Below are positions 1 to 11,525 of a stretch of 64,000 nt of DNA, one piece after another. The stretch comes from Camellia lanceoleosa (taxonomy: Eukaryota > Streptophyta > Magnoliopsida > Ericales > Theaceae), in the NCBI GenBank assembly GCA_025200525.1, contig CM045758.1:162375040-162439039 (forward strand), read 5' to 3'. Position 1 is the first letter of the stretch. Every line of letters begins with the position of its first letter. The position numbers and the translations under genes were made by a program. Under the pieces are notes generated by a model, which did no database searches, was not told where the DNA came from, and saw only the letters and a list, made by a program, of their open reading frames with translations.

Positions 1-137
1 CCCTCCTGTTTCTCTTCTTCCTCACTTCTCTCCCTCTTTTTCCTCTGTTTCAGACCACCCAAAACGCCCAATTTTGAGCCAAGGTTTTCAAGCTACGGCT
101 CATTTTCCTTAACAAAAAGATGGGATTTGCTAGCAGG

Positions 138-330
138 TAGGGCTGCAAACGAACCGAGCTGTTCATGAACAGCTCGGGCTCGGCTCGTTAACAGCTCGTT
201 CGAGCTCGGTTCGATTAGCTAATAAACGAGCTCGAGCTGCATTTCTAGGCTCGTTTGTTAAACGAGCCGAGCTCGAGCTGAATAAGGCTCGGCTCGTTAA
301 GGCTCGCGAGCTTTAGTATATAAGTAAAAA
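138..330 (+). repeat. hAT left TIR and subterminal GAGCTCG repeats
   Basis: The TIR starts at 138. The next 170 bases carry many copies of GAGCTCG, GCTCGTT and CGAGCTCG in both orientations. Clustered short subterminal motifs are known transposase-binding sites in Ac/Ds-type hAT elements; assigning that role here is inference. Confidence 0.8.
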
Positions 331-578
331 AAAAACTAGGGTTCTTTGTATCAGATACATACGCCGCTTTACTCTTCCTTGCTACTCTTTGTAAGTTGTA
401 ACCTAGCCTCAGACATTCAAAGAAACACAGATCTGGTCATCAATCGCACAAACTCTTGGATCTCAGACACTCAAACATCGGCGACAACGGACCGGTATAA
501 ACCGTTGCTTCTGGTGAAGATCTCGAGGCTGGAGATTATTCTTCTCTCTTGAATCCATTGTGGTAAGTTAATCTTCTT

Positions 579-603
579 CTCTCTCTCTCTCTCTCTCTCT
601 CTC
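579..603. repeat. (CT)n microsatellite
   Basis: Perfect CT dinucleotide run in the 5' untranslated part of the hAT element. The rest of 604-1830 is AT-rich with no recognisable coding. It is probably the 5' leader and intron of the transposase gene, since a polypyrimidine tract and TTAG acceptor precede the start codon. Confidence 0.8.
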
Positions 604-1834
604 AATCTCAACCATGGTGTCTCTTCTTGAATCCCTGTTTTTTTTTTTCACACAGATCTGACTTTTTTTTTTTTTGATTGGCTTTTATTTCAACATATAA
701 ATTAGGGAAAGCAACACTAAGTTCAAAATAAAGATGTCAGATTTGTTGGATGGTTGAAAGGGATTTGTTTGTGTGGTTTAAGGGCTTCGTACGATCATAT
801 TGTATCATATGCATTCTACACCAGTGTTGTGATGTTTAGGGAAAGCATTCTACACCAGTGTTGTGATGTTTCATTTGCCAGGAGCTCAAATATATATATT
901 TTTGTTGTGAAACGAGTCTACATGTTTATGGCTTTGCCATTTCTTTCTCTCAAATAATTATTGTTTATCCACAAAAGTGCATTGGAAATGTATTTTTGGA
1001 GTCATTTAGATTATTTATATATAGATCGAAAGTAATTTTTTCAATAAATATCAATCTAAGAAATTTTAAAGTTCAATTTCAGGCCAACGTTTAGTTGCTA
1101 AAGGGACAAGTGGTGGAAGTTATTTGAAGTTTAACAATAAAATATCAGTTTGTGTTTCTTAAGAAATGATTCACTTTTGAATGAGTTAACTCTTTTAACT
1201 CTACGGAGTGTAATTGAAATTTAAAATCATGGTTCTTCCTGGATAAGTTACACAAGTTGATAACTTGATATAATATCTGGTCACTCAAACAGATTTGTAT
1301 GATACGATGGTAGTAGGTAATTTATTACTGTCAGCATGAGTATTGTGAATTGCTGTTTGTTAAATGGAGTATTGATTCCTATACTTTGTGTGTTATTTTT
1401 TCTATTGGAAGCTTGGGAAATTATATCTGACATCTTTGCAGTTCTTGTTAATTAAAAAAATGTGTTCCCTTTGCATATATGAGAAAGCTACTTAAAAAGT
1501 GTATTGTTTGCTTGAATTAAGATAATTAAAAGTCCCCTGTTTCTAAACTAAATGCTGTGCAACACTAAACTGAAATAACTCAGGGTAGGTTTAGTATTAA
1601 AGTCATTATCATCAAATCTGTGTTCATATTATTTTGGTGAATAATGATAACATTTATGTGTAAGATTCTTGTACAGTTTCTTACTAGTGGGTCTTGGTTA
1701 CTAGTTCAATTTTCAGTTTCTTACTAGTTTAAATATTACTAGTTCAATTTTCAATTTCTTAATGTATTATTATTATAGTTCAATTTTATTAGTGTATTAA
1801 TTTATTTGTTGCATTATTGTTATTTTTCTTAGAT

Positions 1835-4800
1835 ATGTCAGATAGACAAATTAATCTCACTTCTCCAGAGCAAGATTCTTGTACACCGTTTTCATCATTT
1901 GAGGAGTCATCCACTAGTCCACTGATGGATACAGTTAATGAAGCTGCAAATGATATTGAATTAGAGGAAAATGCAAGAGAAAATGAAGTTCCCGAAGACA
2001 ACAATCCGTTCCAAAAGAAGATTAGGAAACGAACATCAAGAGTTTGGAATGAAATTAAAGAAGTGGTTCTTCCAGATGGTACCAAGAAGGCTGAATGCAT
2101 GCATTGCAAAACAAGACTTGCCATTCCTTCAACGGGTGCTACAACTCAACTTCTTAGGCACTTGAACAGTTGTGTTAGACGACAACTTGCTGACAAAAAG
2201 CAAAGGGTTCTATCACTTGAGACAACCGGGTCTGACAGTGTAACCAATGTGGCAGCCTTCAAGTATGACCAAGCAAAGGTGAGGGAAGCTGCTTCTCATA
2301 TGATACTTTATCATGAATATCCTTTTATGCAAATGGAGCATGTTTTATTTAACAAGTTCATGAAAACTGTTACTCCACATTGGCAAAAGATAACTCGTAC
2401 CACCGCAAAAAATGATTGTGTGTCGACTTATGAGATAGAAAAGAAGAAGTTGAAAACATTATTGAAGAGTGTTAATAGGATTAGCATTACAACCGACCGA
2501 TGGAAGTCAGGGCAAAAAATTCAATACATGGTTGTCACGGGTCATTTTATTGATAATGAGTGGAAGTTGCAAAAGCGTGTTCTTAACTTTTGCAATGTAC
2601 CACCTCCGCACACTGGGGTTATCATTGCGGATGCTCTTCACAAGTGTCTAGTTGAATGTGGCATTGAAAATAAGGTGTGTACTATAACTGTAGATAATGC
2701 TTCATACAATGATGTTTGTTTGAGAATTTTGAAAGAAACCTTTGCAATGAAAAAGAAGTTGCTTTTGGGTGGAAAAATTTTTCATGTACGTTGTTGTGCC
2801 CACATAGTGAATATTATGGTGCATGATGGGCTTGGCCAAATAGGAGATATTGTTGATGGTGTTCGAGATGGTGTCAAGTATTTGATTGCATCAGAAGCAC
2901 GTCTCAATCAATTTAGTGAGATTGCTAAGCAATTGCAGTTGCCTTCAAAAAAATTGATTTTAGATTGTCCAACCCGGTGGAATGCAGCTTACATGATGTT
3001 GTCTGCTGCTTTGGAGTTTAAAGATGTCTTCCATAGATATCAAGAAAGGGATCCAAGTTTTGTTTACGTGCCTAGCCTTGAAGATTGGGTGAAAGTTGAG
3101 ACTGTATGTAACGCCCTCAAAATCCAACTCATTAAATATAAAACAAAACATGCATTATTAAAAGAAAGCATTTTATTACATCAATCATCCGAATCTCATG
3201 AAATGGAATACCATAATAAATGCCCTAAAGGCTTACATCTTGCCAAGCCAACACTTGGACACAATTCACTGAGTTCTAACTCAGAAACAGATAAAGCCCT
3301 AGGCTTGAAAGATTACATTATTCAAATAAAACAAATAAAAGTAAATAAACAAATCTTCAAGTCCAATCCTCACAAGCTATGTCCTTGGAGGGAGTGAACC
3401 ACCTGAACCTGAAAAATAAAGTTCCCATATAGGGTGAGCCACAGCCCAATAGAGAAATACTAAACCAATCATAAGAATTAACTAAAGTATTAGCATCTGA
3501 TACATGGTTAACACACTATAATCAAATGACAATATTCATGACACGAATGTCTACACTGCCTACGACACATTGTCCATGGCACATTTTACTTTCCACTTAT
3601 GGCTCAGAACCTGGCCAAATAACTCAACAGGACTTCATCTTTTATTATCATTACTTCCAATTCAACAGGAATAACAATTCAAGTTAGACCTAATCATAAC
3701 AAATACACATGCTGGTATTGTATCAATCATAATCAATTCACTTCCATACTTCCCTACTGATACACATTTTAGTGATGTATCATAACAACAATAAATAGAC
3801 ATATGCCTATTAATCAATAAGCACACATAAGAGTGATGCTACTGGAGTCCATCCCCTATCTCCTCCCAATAAATCCGGTTTAGAGGTCCATCTCCTATCT
3901 TCTCCTAAACCGTGGAGTTCATCCCCTATCTTCTCCAAACAACATGCATATGCAATGAAACACGCAATTGCCATATACAACACATAATTAATACACAAAT
4001 GTTCTGTATTAACTCAACGGTCAAACAATTGACCCAATTCCAGTTATACCTAAGCCGCATGCAAGGTCTACAACACTCAATGACTATCCTCCACCGATAG
4101 CCCAAAACAGTTATTTCTAAGCGAGAAATAAATACATCAATGAATGTAAATTCAACATTCCCAAAGGTAAATATTTAAACTACTCAATCCCATGAATTAA
4201 CCCAAATTCCACATTATTCCTTTAAATTAATTACACAAATTAATCTAAACCAAAACCCTAAGGTTTCTTCCAAAATTACCAAACTACCCCCACGTACCAA
4301 AATTACCAAACTACCCCCATATACCAAAATACCAACACTTAGGATTAAAGCGTATAAATGGAGTAGGAAATCCCTACCTCGAAGGAAGAACCCAAAGGAG
4401 AAGATGAAGAAGATGCTCGAAACTCCAAAATGCTCCAAATCAATAACTGCTCAGATTAAATGAAAGCCCTCACTCTCCTCTATCTTATTTGTAAAAGAAC
4501 TAGGGTAGAAACACACCCTAACTAGATCAAACCTAGGAGAAAAGGTGTTTAGAGAAGAAGAAAAGTCGGACTTTAGGGTTTGAGATCAAAAGAATGAAAA
4601 ACTGCCCTAAAAATCCCGCTTTGCCTTTAAATCTTTGGGTCGCTCGGCATAAGCGTACACACCGCTCGGCGTAAAGAACAAAACAATGTCCGCCGGCGCA
4701 AATATGCCCGCTCGAGCGTAGAATTCTCACCTGCAGAAGTTTTGCAGGAACCAAAAAATGCTGGAAGGGTGTAAACTCAGCTCGAAGCGAAATGTCCGCC

Positions 4801-5958
4801 GGCGGAAAGGCTAAAAACTGAGCGACAAACATCTTGACTCAGATTCAACCCACCTGTTCGAAACACGCCAAACACATCCTAAAACTCAATCAAATAGAAT
4901 TAAAGGATGACAACAACAATCTGATAACAACAGAATCTACGGAACATAAGTCCGGATACACTAATCAAATGGGAAAAGACCGGGGTCGCTATACTGTATG
5001 TCAATTTTTGGCAATTTTCAATGAAGTCACAAATATCATCTCCGGGAGTGAATATCCTACTTCTAATCTGTTCCTTGCAGAGGTTTGGAGGATAAAAGAA
5101 ATATTGAATGAGAAGTCGGTTGATGACAATGACTACATTAAGGCAATGGCTTTGAAGATGAAAAGAAAATTTGACAAGTATTGGGGTGAATGCAATTTGT
5201 TGATGGCTATAGCTGCAGTGTTGGATCCAAGATTCAAATTGATGCTTGTTCAGTTTTGTTTTCCAGAGATCTACCCAGAGGCAGAAGCTACTAGAAACAT
5301 TTCCATGGTGCGTGACGCCCTATATGAGCTTTACAATGAATATGTTGTTATTCATACTTCAAGTAACAATGAGCAAACTTTGGAGCAAAGCACTCAAGAA
5401 GCTAATGATTCTAGTAATGCTAGTTATGGTTTTGGAAAAGCACTCGGGACGGGAAGATCTAAATTTGAATCTTTTGTTAGAAAAAGTACACAATTCACCA
5501 AAAATCTGACTTGGACATTTATTTAGAAGAAAGTGTTTACATATGCAATGAAGGTTCAAATTCCCATTTTGATGCATTGGAGTGGTGGAAAGTAAACAAC
5601 CTCAAGTATCGAATATTGTCCAAGATGGCAGCTGATATATTGTCAATTCCAATCAGTACAGTGGCGTCGGAGTCCACATTTAGTGCTGGTGGTAGAGTTA
5701 TTGATCCCTATCGAGCATCATTATCAACTGAAACAGTCCAAATCTTACTATGTGGATCTGATTGGGTACGTGCACTACATGGACTCAAAAAGGGATCAGA
5801 TGTAAGTATTTTTTTTAAATTATTAATTTTGATCCATACAAATACAGTGACAAATTTCTTTATTATCAATTTATGTGAAACATAATACTGAAATAATATA
5901 TTATTGTTTCTTTTGATAGACTATGGAGTCATCTTTCAAAGAGATTTTGCTTCCTTAG
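1835..5958 (+). pseudogene. hAT transposase (BED zinc finger, RNase H-like core, hAT-C), split by an LTR
   Basis: I start at ATG 1835, just after a TTTTTCTTAG splice acceptor; an in-frame ATG at 1817 would lie inside the probable intron. The first part (1835-3106, 424 codons) has an acidic Ser-rich N-terminus, a BED finger (CMHC then HLNSC, residues about 85-120), the first catalytic Asp in TTDRW, the second in TVDNAS, and the CPTRWN motif. The frame runs intact into the solo LTR at 3107 and resumes at 4999 in the same frame. The second part contains the ASESTFS block with the expected catalytic Glu, then the hAT-C dimerisation region. Besides the LTR there is one frameshift near 5490-5510 in an A run. 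A GT-AG intron (5802-5919) precedes a last exon of 13 codons ending TAG at 5956-5958. The family acts in the nucleus as cut-and-paste transposase. The light damage suggests a fairly recent copy. Confidence 0.9.
3107..4993. mobile_element. Solo LTR (Gypsy-like) inside the hAT transposase
   Basis: The 1,887-bp insertion starts TGTAACGCCC and ends GGGGTCGCTATA, flanked by the 5-bp TSD CTGTA (3102-3106, 4994-4998). Removing it restores the transposase reading frame exactly. TG start, 5-bp TSD and lack of internal genes fit a solo LTR left by LTR-LTR recombination; the final TA instead of CA is probably a point mutation. Inside are a GGTGAGCCACAGCCCAATAG block near 3433, three imperfect copies of a CATCCCCTATCTTCTCC-type unit at 3845-3940, and CGCTCGGCG/CGCTCGAGCG-type motifs near 4628-4725. 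No coding sequence is supported within it. Confidence 0.88.
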
Positions 5959-6420
5959 TTTGATATCTTTGGGTATGTTTCATCTTTAATAAACTAAATA
6001 TCTTAAGTACTATCATAAGATTCATTCATATATAATAATTCTACTATTGCAGGTTGAAGGCTCCTGTGAAGTTTCCAAAGGAATGAAGACTTTTTGGTGT
6101 GTTTTCAAGTGAATCAAGTCAAGAAATTAGTGGTTTAGTTTTTGGTTATTATGTTTTGTTTAAGGATGCATTGTGTAATGTATTGTGTAATGTGTTTTAT
6201 TTAAGGATGCACTATGTAATGTGTTTTAAGGCTCCTGTAATGTGTTTTATTTAAGGCTCCTGTAATGTGTTTTATTTAATGCATTGTGTAATGCATAGAA
6301 TTTTTTTAATTATTAGTGTATAATTTTTTTTTTTTTTGGTTTGATGCACGATTTTTTTTTTTTTGGATGCATGATTTAAATCTTTTCTTACTAGTTGTCT
6401 GATTTTTTTCTTGGAAGTTG

Positions 6421-6612
6421 GATGCACAGATTTTAGTTTCTTATTACTAATTGTACATAATTTTTTTTTGGATGCACAGATTTCAGTTTTGTATTACTAA
6501 TTGTACATAATTTTTTTTGGATGCATAGATTTTTGTTTTTTATTACTAATTGTACATGATTTTTTTTTGGATGCATAGATTTCAGTTTTTTATATTTTGG
6601 ATGCACAGATTT
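6421..6612. repeat. Tandem repeat of about 50 bp, 4 units, in hAT 3' region
   Basis: Four imperfect units each begin GATGCACAGATTT or GATGCATAGATTT and continue through TTATTACTAATTGTACATAA and a T run. It lies between the transposase 3' end and the right subterminal motifs. The preceding 5960-6420 is transposase 3' UTR with several copies of TGTAATGTGTTTTATTTAA. Confidence 0.75.
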
Positions 6613-6639
6613 CATTTTTTTAGTTATAGATGGAATTGG

Positions 6640-6858
6640 AATTTCGAGCTTGTTCGAGCTCGAGCTCGTTCGAGCTCGTTTGCGTTGTCGAGCCTGAACA
6701 AGCCGAGCTCGAGCTTTTAAACTATCTCACGAGCCGAGCTCGAACATAATTTCTGAAGCTCGAGTCGAGCTCGAGCCGAGCTCGAGCTTTTCCCATTTTG
6801 ACCGAGCCGAGCCTAAACATCTGAAAGCTCGGCTCGGCTCGGCTCGTTTGCAGCCCTA
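6640..6858 (-). repeat. hAT right TIR and subterminal GAGCTCG repeats
   Basis: This mirrors the left end: dense GAGCTCGAGCTCG and GAGCCGAGC motifs, then the inverted terminus ending TCGTTTGCAGCCCTA at 6858. The motif density is similar at both ends, which supports a functional subterminal pair. Confidence 0.8.
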
Positions 6859-7077
6859 CTAGCAGGGCATAGCTGCCATTTGACAAATTGGTGTGGAGTG
6901 TATTTGGATTAATAAAGTATAAAAAAATAAAATAAATTAATAAGATAAAAGGCCATATATAAATCATAATTATTATTTATTATTTTTTCAAAAAAAAAAA
7001 AAACTTAACTTCTCAAATGGAACAAATTTAGAGTGGTTAGACTAAAAGAATTATTCCCAAACGAAACAAGACAGAGT

Positions 7078-7330
7078 TGGTGTTTGGGAAGCAGGTTTTT
7101 ATGTAGGTTTTTTTAGTTGTAGAATATTATTGGATAAAAAAATTTTGATGTTTGAGAAGATAGTTAGATTTTTTTGTGGTTGGATGTGATGTTTGTGAGA
7201 GAAAAAGTGAAATGATTATGAGATTGAATGTGATATTTTGTTTGGATGTATTTTTTTTAGTTTTACAAAAAATTTGTCTTTTAATAAAAAAAATCAAAAA
7301 AAATTCCCAAACCCAAGTTACCAAACACCA
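7078..7330. mobile_element. MITE related to the 10.65-kb copy
   Basis: The ends are inverted: TGGTGTTTGGGAAGCAGG at the left, and CCAAACACCA preceded by a CCCAAACCCAAGTTA-type sequence at the right. The core GTTTGTGAGAGAAAAAGTGA with following ATGATTA is shared nearly word for word with the MITE at 10652-10901, so the two belong to one family. A TTA duplication is not clear here, so the boundaries are approximate. Confidence 0.6.
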
Positions 7331-7789
7331 CCAGAGAGGGAAGCTGCTAATATCTGTCTCTATATGAAGAATGAAGCTATAGACGTATGGATTTGGGTTA
7401 TCCCTACTACAGATGAAGGAAAACAGGGTTGAAGGGTTAGGGATAGAGTTGATTATGTATAAACGCAAGCGCAAACGCAAAAGCAAACGAAAACGTAAGG
7501 TTGAAGGTAATGGCAGGTCATCATGAACAAGAATTCTTAATCAATCAATCAATCCTTCCTGGGGAATAATATAATATCTATCTATCTGTTTTTTGAATTG
7601 CTTCCCTTGAAACTTTCATTCTCTTTAAAGAAATCCCCCCCTATTCTTCTCTGTTATTATTCACAGTTCTCTGTTTCTCTCTGTCTTTAATATTCTCCTT
7701 CCCTCTCAGCTTCCTTTTTATATCCTAAATTTCAAGTTTAATTCTGTGATTGTTAGCTAGGTTTCGAGAATCGATCATCAAAATCAAAG

Positions 7790-9506
7790 ATGAACAATGA
7801 ACAGGCAAAACGAGAATCCAGAACCACCATCACCACCACCACCCCTTTTATCCAGCTGGGGCAGGTCGACTCTGATTTTGCTCTTGCACTCTCCTTGCAG
7901 GAACAGGTCTCTCATTCTCTAACTCTCTCTCTCTATATGTGGTTTCATTTCAAATTTTATTAGTTTGTCTAGGCAGTAAAATGTTTTTTGAAAAATATTT
8001 TTATAATTTTTTACTTTGGTACAATAGGGGAAAAAAAACGATAGAAAATAAAAATTAATGAAAAATGTTTTTCTTAGAAAATGAGTTGGTTTGGCAAAAG
8101 TTGAAAAGATTTTTCAGTCTAAAATTTTATCGCCACCCCCATTGTACTGCCACTATTCTAGAAAAGTAAACAATTTATTTTTAAAATTATATATTTTTTT
8201 AAAATATAAACATCGCCCAAATATTTATATATAGAATAAAGCTTCAGACCCCCAGTGGAGGTGCTGGGGGTCGGTTGTGATTGGCCCAAAAAAACTGTTA
8301 TTTTTTATTTTTTATTTTTCCAGCCAATGAGAGGCTGACACGTCACTAGGGGTGCCACTGGAGGTCGAAATCATTGTTGTTATATATATCTATCAGGAAG
8401 ATACTAAAAGATTAAACCATTCAAATTAATAAAATGGACTTAAGGTGAGTCCATAATAGCCTGCCTTCTAACTCCGGTCTAATTAATGTAGTGGAGTGAA
8501 GCCTCATGCATTATAAGTACCGGAGCTGCTAGGTAGCTCAAAATATCTTTAGCTTGACTAGCTTGAATTCCAAAACGACGTCGTTTTGAATTTTTTTTTC
8601 TTTCTCTTTTCTCTTTGAAGATGAAGAAGAGAGAAGAATAAGGAACTGATAGAGAGAGCGAGAGAGAGAGAACATCATCATCATCAACAACATATCTGCA
8701 TCATTAACATCATCATCAACAACATATCTCTTCTTGCTCTCTTTTTTTTTTTTTCTCTTTTCTTCTTCCATAACTCAGAACAGAGAGGAAGAGAGAGAGA
8801 GAGGTACACAGATTTGTGTATACACACACAGATCTATCTATGTATACACAGATCTGTTTATACACACAGGATGGCGATGTCGGTGATGGGTGCTCTCTCT
8901 TCTCTCTTCCTCTCTCTTGTCTCTCTTTCTCTTCTACTCTCTTCTTTCTTTTCCTCCCTCCGTTTTAGCGATATAAGAGAGGAAAAAAAAAAAAAAACTT
9001 GTCCAAAACGACGTCGTTTTGGACAGTTGAGCCATTAAGGGTAAAGGGACTTCGAGCTACGAAGGATTATCCTACAAATCGTTTTGGACAGTTGAGCCAT
9101 TAAGGGTAAAGGGACTTCGAGCTACGAAGGATTATCCTACAAATTACTAACACATCATTTTTAAGATGTTTGCTTTAAGAAGGAAAAAAAAATAAAAAAT
9201 AAAAAATACACAAAAGTTGTCTCTAATAACATTTTATATTTCGAACAAATTTTTGCAAAAAATATTTTTCACATGAATTTTTTTTTTCTTTCCCCTACAA
9301 ATGTGTATGGTGTTGTAAACACATAAATATAACAATAATAATATTTGATGAAACATCCTAGGAGAGGGCATTTACAATGCTGCCCACAGTCGAAAGTGAT
9401 ACAGAAGAGAATGAAGAAGGTATTGCTTCGAAGGAGGAGGATGACCAAAACGAAGACGACTTTGATGAAGATGATGCTGCATTCTTTCTTAGCCAAGACA
9501 TTGATG
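7790..9506 (+). CDS. 5' exons of a BIG BROTHER-RELATED-like RING E3 ubiquitin ligase (partial)
   Basis: Exon 1 (7790-7906, 39 codons) starts at the first ATG after a pyrimidine-rich leader and ends at CAG|GTCTCT. Exon 2 (9362-9506) starts after CCTAG and ends at GATG|GTACCC. The joined peptide has PFIQLGQVDSDFALALSLQEQ followed in frame by ERAFTMLP. This is the conserved N-terminal signature of plant BIG BROTHER-RELATED proteins, a family of C-terminal RING E3 ligases related to organ-size regulators. A strongly acidic stretch follows, as in the family. I cannot find the later acidic exons or the RING exon downstream. The gene is therefore a truncated fragment, or it was split by the repeats that follow, or its remaining exons lie outside recognition. 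Intron 1 (1,455 bp) holds a small MITE, pyrimidine tracts and a 65-bp tandem repeat. Exon identity is fairly sure; function of this copy is doubtful. Confidence 0.68.
8247..8366. mobile_element. Possible small MITE in the E3 ligase intron
   Basis: The 120-bp segment begins GACCCCCAGTGG and ends CCACTGGAGGTC, a 12-bp inverted terminus with one mismatch. No clear TSD was found, so this is tentative. Confidence 0.4.
8572..8587. repeat. Perfect palindrome AAAACGACGTCGTTTT, copy 1
   Basis: A 16-bp perfect palindrome. A second perfect copy lies at 9005-9020 and a truncated one at 46761-46773, always close to a GACAGtTTGAGCCATT-like sequence. It is probably the terminus or hairpin of a MITE family. 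Confidence 0.6.
9005..9143. repeat. Palindrome AAAACGACGTCGTTTT plus 65-bp tandem duplication
   Basis: The palindrome (9005-9020) runs into two exact 65-bp copies (9014-9078, 9079-9143) that each contain GACAGTTGAGCCATTAAGGG. Identity of the copies points to a recent duplication. Confidence 0.8.
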
Positions 9507-9874
9507 GTACCCTTCATTTATTGATCAACGTTAGGAACTATTAAAAAATTATCAAAAATTTTTATACAACACTTACATGGGTTGATAATTTTATTCACCT
9601 ATATGATTATTGTGTAAATTTTTGATAATTTTTTTAAGTCTCCAACATTTTTGACATTTCATTGTTTATTTGGATTATTATTATTTTTTTTTTTTAGACA
9701 AAATATGAAAGTCAAAAGAAGATATTTTCTTTTCTTTTTTTTTTTGAAGTAGTGTCTTTGATATCTATATATCTAAAAATCGCTTAACTGCTTGAGGTTC
9801 GTCTTTTCTTTTCGATTTTGTCCTTTTATGTTGAATAATTTATTAATGATGGCCTATATGTTGAGTGAATGTTT

Positions 9875-10006
9875 TTGGTAATTACGTAAATATTCTTAGT
9901 CAATTATGCAACGGGTTTCTTTTCGTAATTACGCCAACATTCTTGATTAATCATGAAACTAGTTTTTTTTGTAATTACGCTAACATTCTTGGTCAATTAT
10001 GAAAAA
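9875..10006. repeat. Short tandem repeat, 3 units of about 50 bp
   Basis: Three degenerate units carry GTAATTACGcnAACATTCTTgnTnAATnATG. The flanks from 9507 to 9874 are AT-rich and hold no recognisable gene. Confidence 0.6.
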
Positions 10007-10023
10007 AAAAATTTATTTTTTAA

Positions 10024-10429
10024 CAAATTACAAATACACCCATTAGGTTTGTTTAAAATAAAAAGAATGCATTACATGTACACCCCTTGAGGTTTGAGTT
10101 TAATATATATCACCCCTGACGTTTGAAAAATTACACTAACCCCTCTGTCATTGTAATTATTTAGATGGAATGAAAATATTGAACTCATGCACTCTCTCTT
10201 TTCTTGTTTTGCTTTACTTCCTTTGTTTTTTTTCCTTTTCTTTTGCTTTACTTTACTTTTTTTCAATGTAATTTTCCCTATTTTTCTACTAGAAGTTGTT
10301 GTCTTTATATAAGTAGGGAGTTTGTGAAATGATACTATTAGTCATAGGGGTGAGAATGTAATTTTTAGAATGTTAGGAGATGTGATGTAATTGGACCAAA
10401 CCTCACGGCTTGTCAATGTAATTTACCCA
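10024..10429. mobile_element. Possible degenerate MITE with ACACCCC/GAGGTTTG ends
   Basis: The left end has AAATTACAAATACACCC and TGAGGTTTG; the right end, read inverted, has GGGTAAATTACATTGACA and TGAGGTTTGG. These are typical of a common plant TIR family, but matching is loose and no TSD was confirmed. Confidence 0.35.
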
Positions 10430-10651
10430 AAAAAGAATTGTTCTACAACAACCGTTTGTTATAAATTTTCATTTAACACAATATTCAGGGAAGAAATAAT
10501 AATAATTCTCCTATGTAATAATAAATTATCAAAATTGTTTATTGAAAATTATTTCTCATTAAAAACTATTAATTGACTTAATGATTTATTTATTAATAAA
10601 ATGGATAACTAAAAAATATTTTCATATCATTACAAATTGTTAATTTACTTA

Positions 10652-10901
10652 GGCCTCGTTTGGGAGGTTGGCTATTTTAATAGGCTATTTTAGTTTTTGA
10701 TTATTTTAGTAAGCTAAAATATTTGTGTTTGGGAAGATGATTGATTTTTTTTTTGTAGTTGTATATGATATTTGTGAGAGAAAAAGTGAAATGATTATAG
10801 ACTTGATGTGACATTTTGTCTTATTAGCTATTTTAGCATATTTTGTCTTTTTGCAAATTTTGGCCAAAAAATCCCCCAAACCCAACTTGCCAAACATGGC
10901 C
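10652..10901. mobile_element. Tourist-like (PIF/Harbinger) MITE with TTA duplication
   Basis: The 250-bp element begins GGCCTCGTTTGGGAGG and ends TTGCCAAACATGGCC. It is flanked by the 3-bp TSD TTA at 10649-10651 and 10902-10904. GGCC...GTTTGG termini and a TTA duplication are typical of PIF/Harbinger MITEs. It encodes nothing. Confidence 0.8.
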
Positions 10902-10904
10902 TTA

Positions 10905-11525
10905 ATGATTTATTTATTAATAAAATTGGTTATTCGTTATGCGAGAATGATTTATGTATTAATAAAATTAGTTATTTATATATATATATATATATTTTCT
11001 TTTACTTCTTTATTAGTTCAGTAAATTATCTTAGTAGTTTTTTTTTAGATAGAAGAATTATCTTGGTATTTATTTTATATTTATCTGTTGAGTAAAAGCT
11101 ACACACCATAATTTCCTTTTCTTTTTTTTTTATAAATTCGGTAGAAATGTTAAAGACTCATAAATTCACCCAAAATGATATCGTAATAAAATTAGAGCCT
11201 ACATCATTGGTTATATAACAAATCAAAAAAATGATACATAACATACCACATAATTCTATTAAATATCTAATGATTTATTATATTCAATTTAATAGAATAA
11301 TATTTTAATATTTAAAAAATTATCAAAATATAAAATTTAAATATACTATAATAATAACCCGTTCCTTGCACCAAACTTCTTAAAATATTATATATATATA
11401 TATATAGGAAAAGTCTACAATTTGCACCTTATAAAAGGGCATATGATGTGCACTTATTGTGTGATCCATATCGTGCCACATCATAAAAGTGACCTGCTAA
11501 ACCGGTCATGTAACTGGTTACAGAA
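10905..11525. other. AT-rich intergenic DNA, no gene seen
   Basis: This holds (AT)n runs near 10976-10995 and 11391-11404 and a GTGCACTTATTGTGTG-type sequence near 11450. The latter resembles the flank of the solo LTR at 45560, where GATGTGCACTATTTAA occurs. No coding potential was recognised. Confidence 0.5.

Larger units (their letters stand above)
138..6858 (+). mobile_element. hAT-superfamily DNA transposon, structurally complete, with nested solo LTR
   Basis: The element is bounded by terminal inverted repeats that start TAGGGCTGCAAACGA and differ at about one base over the first 22. An exact 8-bp TSD, CTAGCAGG, lies at 130-137 and 6859-6866. An 8-bp TSD plus a BED-finger/hAT-C transposase is diagnostic of the hAT superfamily. 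The 6.7-kb length includes a 1.9-kb LTR insertion, so the original element was about 4.8 kb. Both subterminal regions are dense in GAGCTCG/GGCTCG motifs. The transposase gene is on the plus strand. The ends and TSD are intact, so the copy could be mobilised in trans even though its own gene is disrupted. Confidence 0.93.

Noticed and set aside
346..552. Short open frame in the hAT 5' region
   Set aside because: It lies upstream of the transposase intron, has no recognised motif, and is probably untranslated leader.
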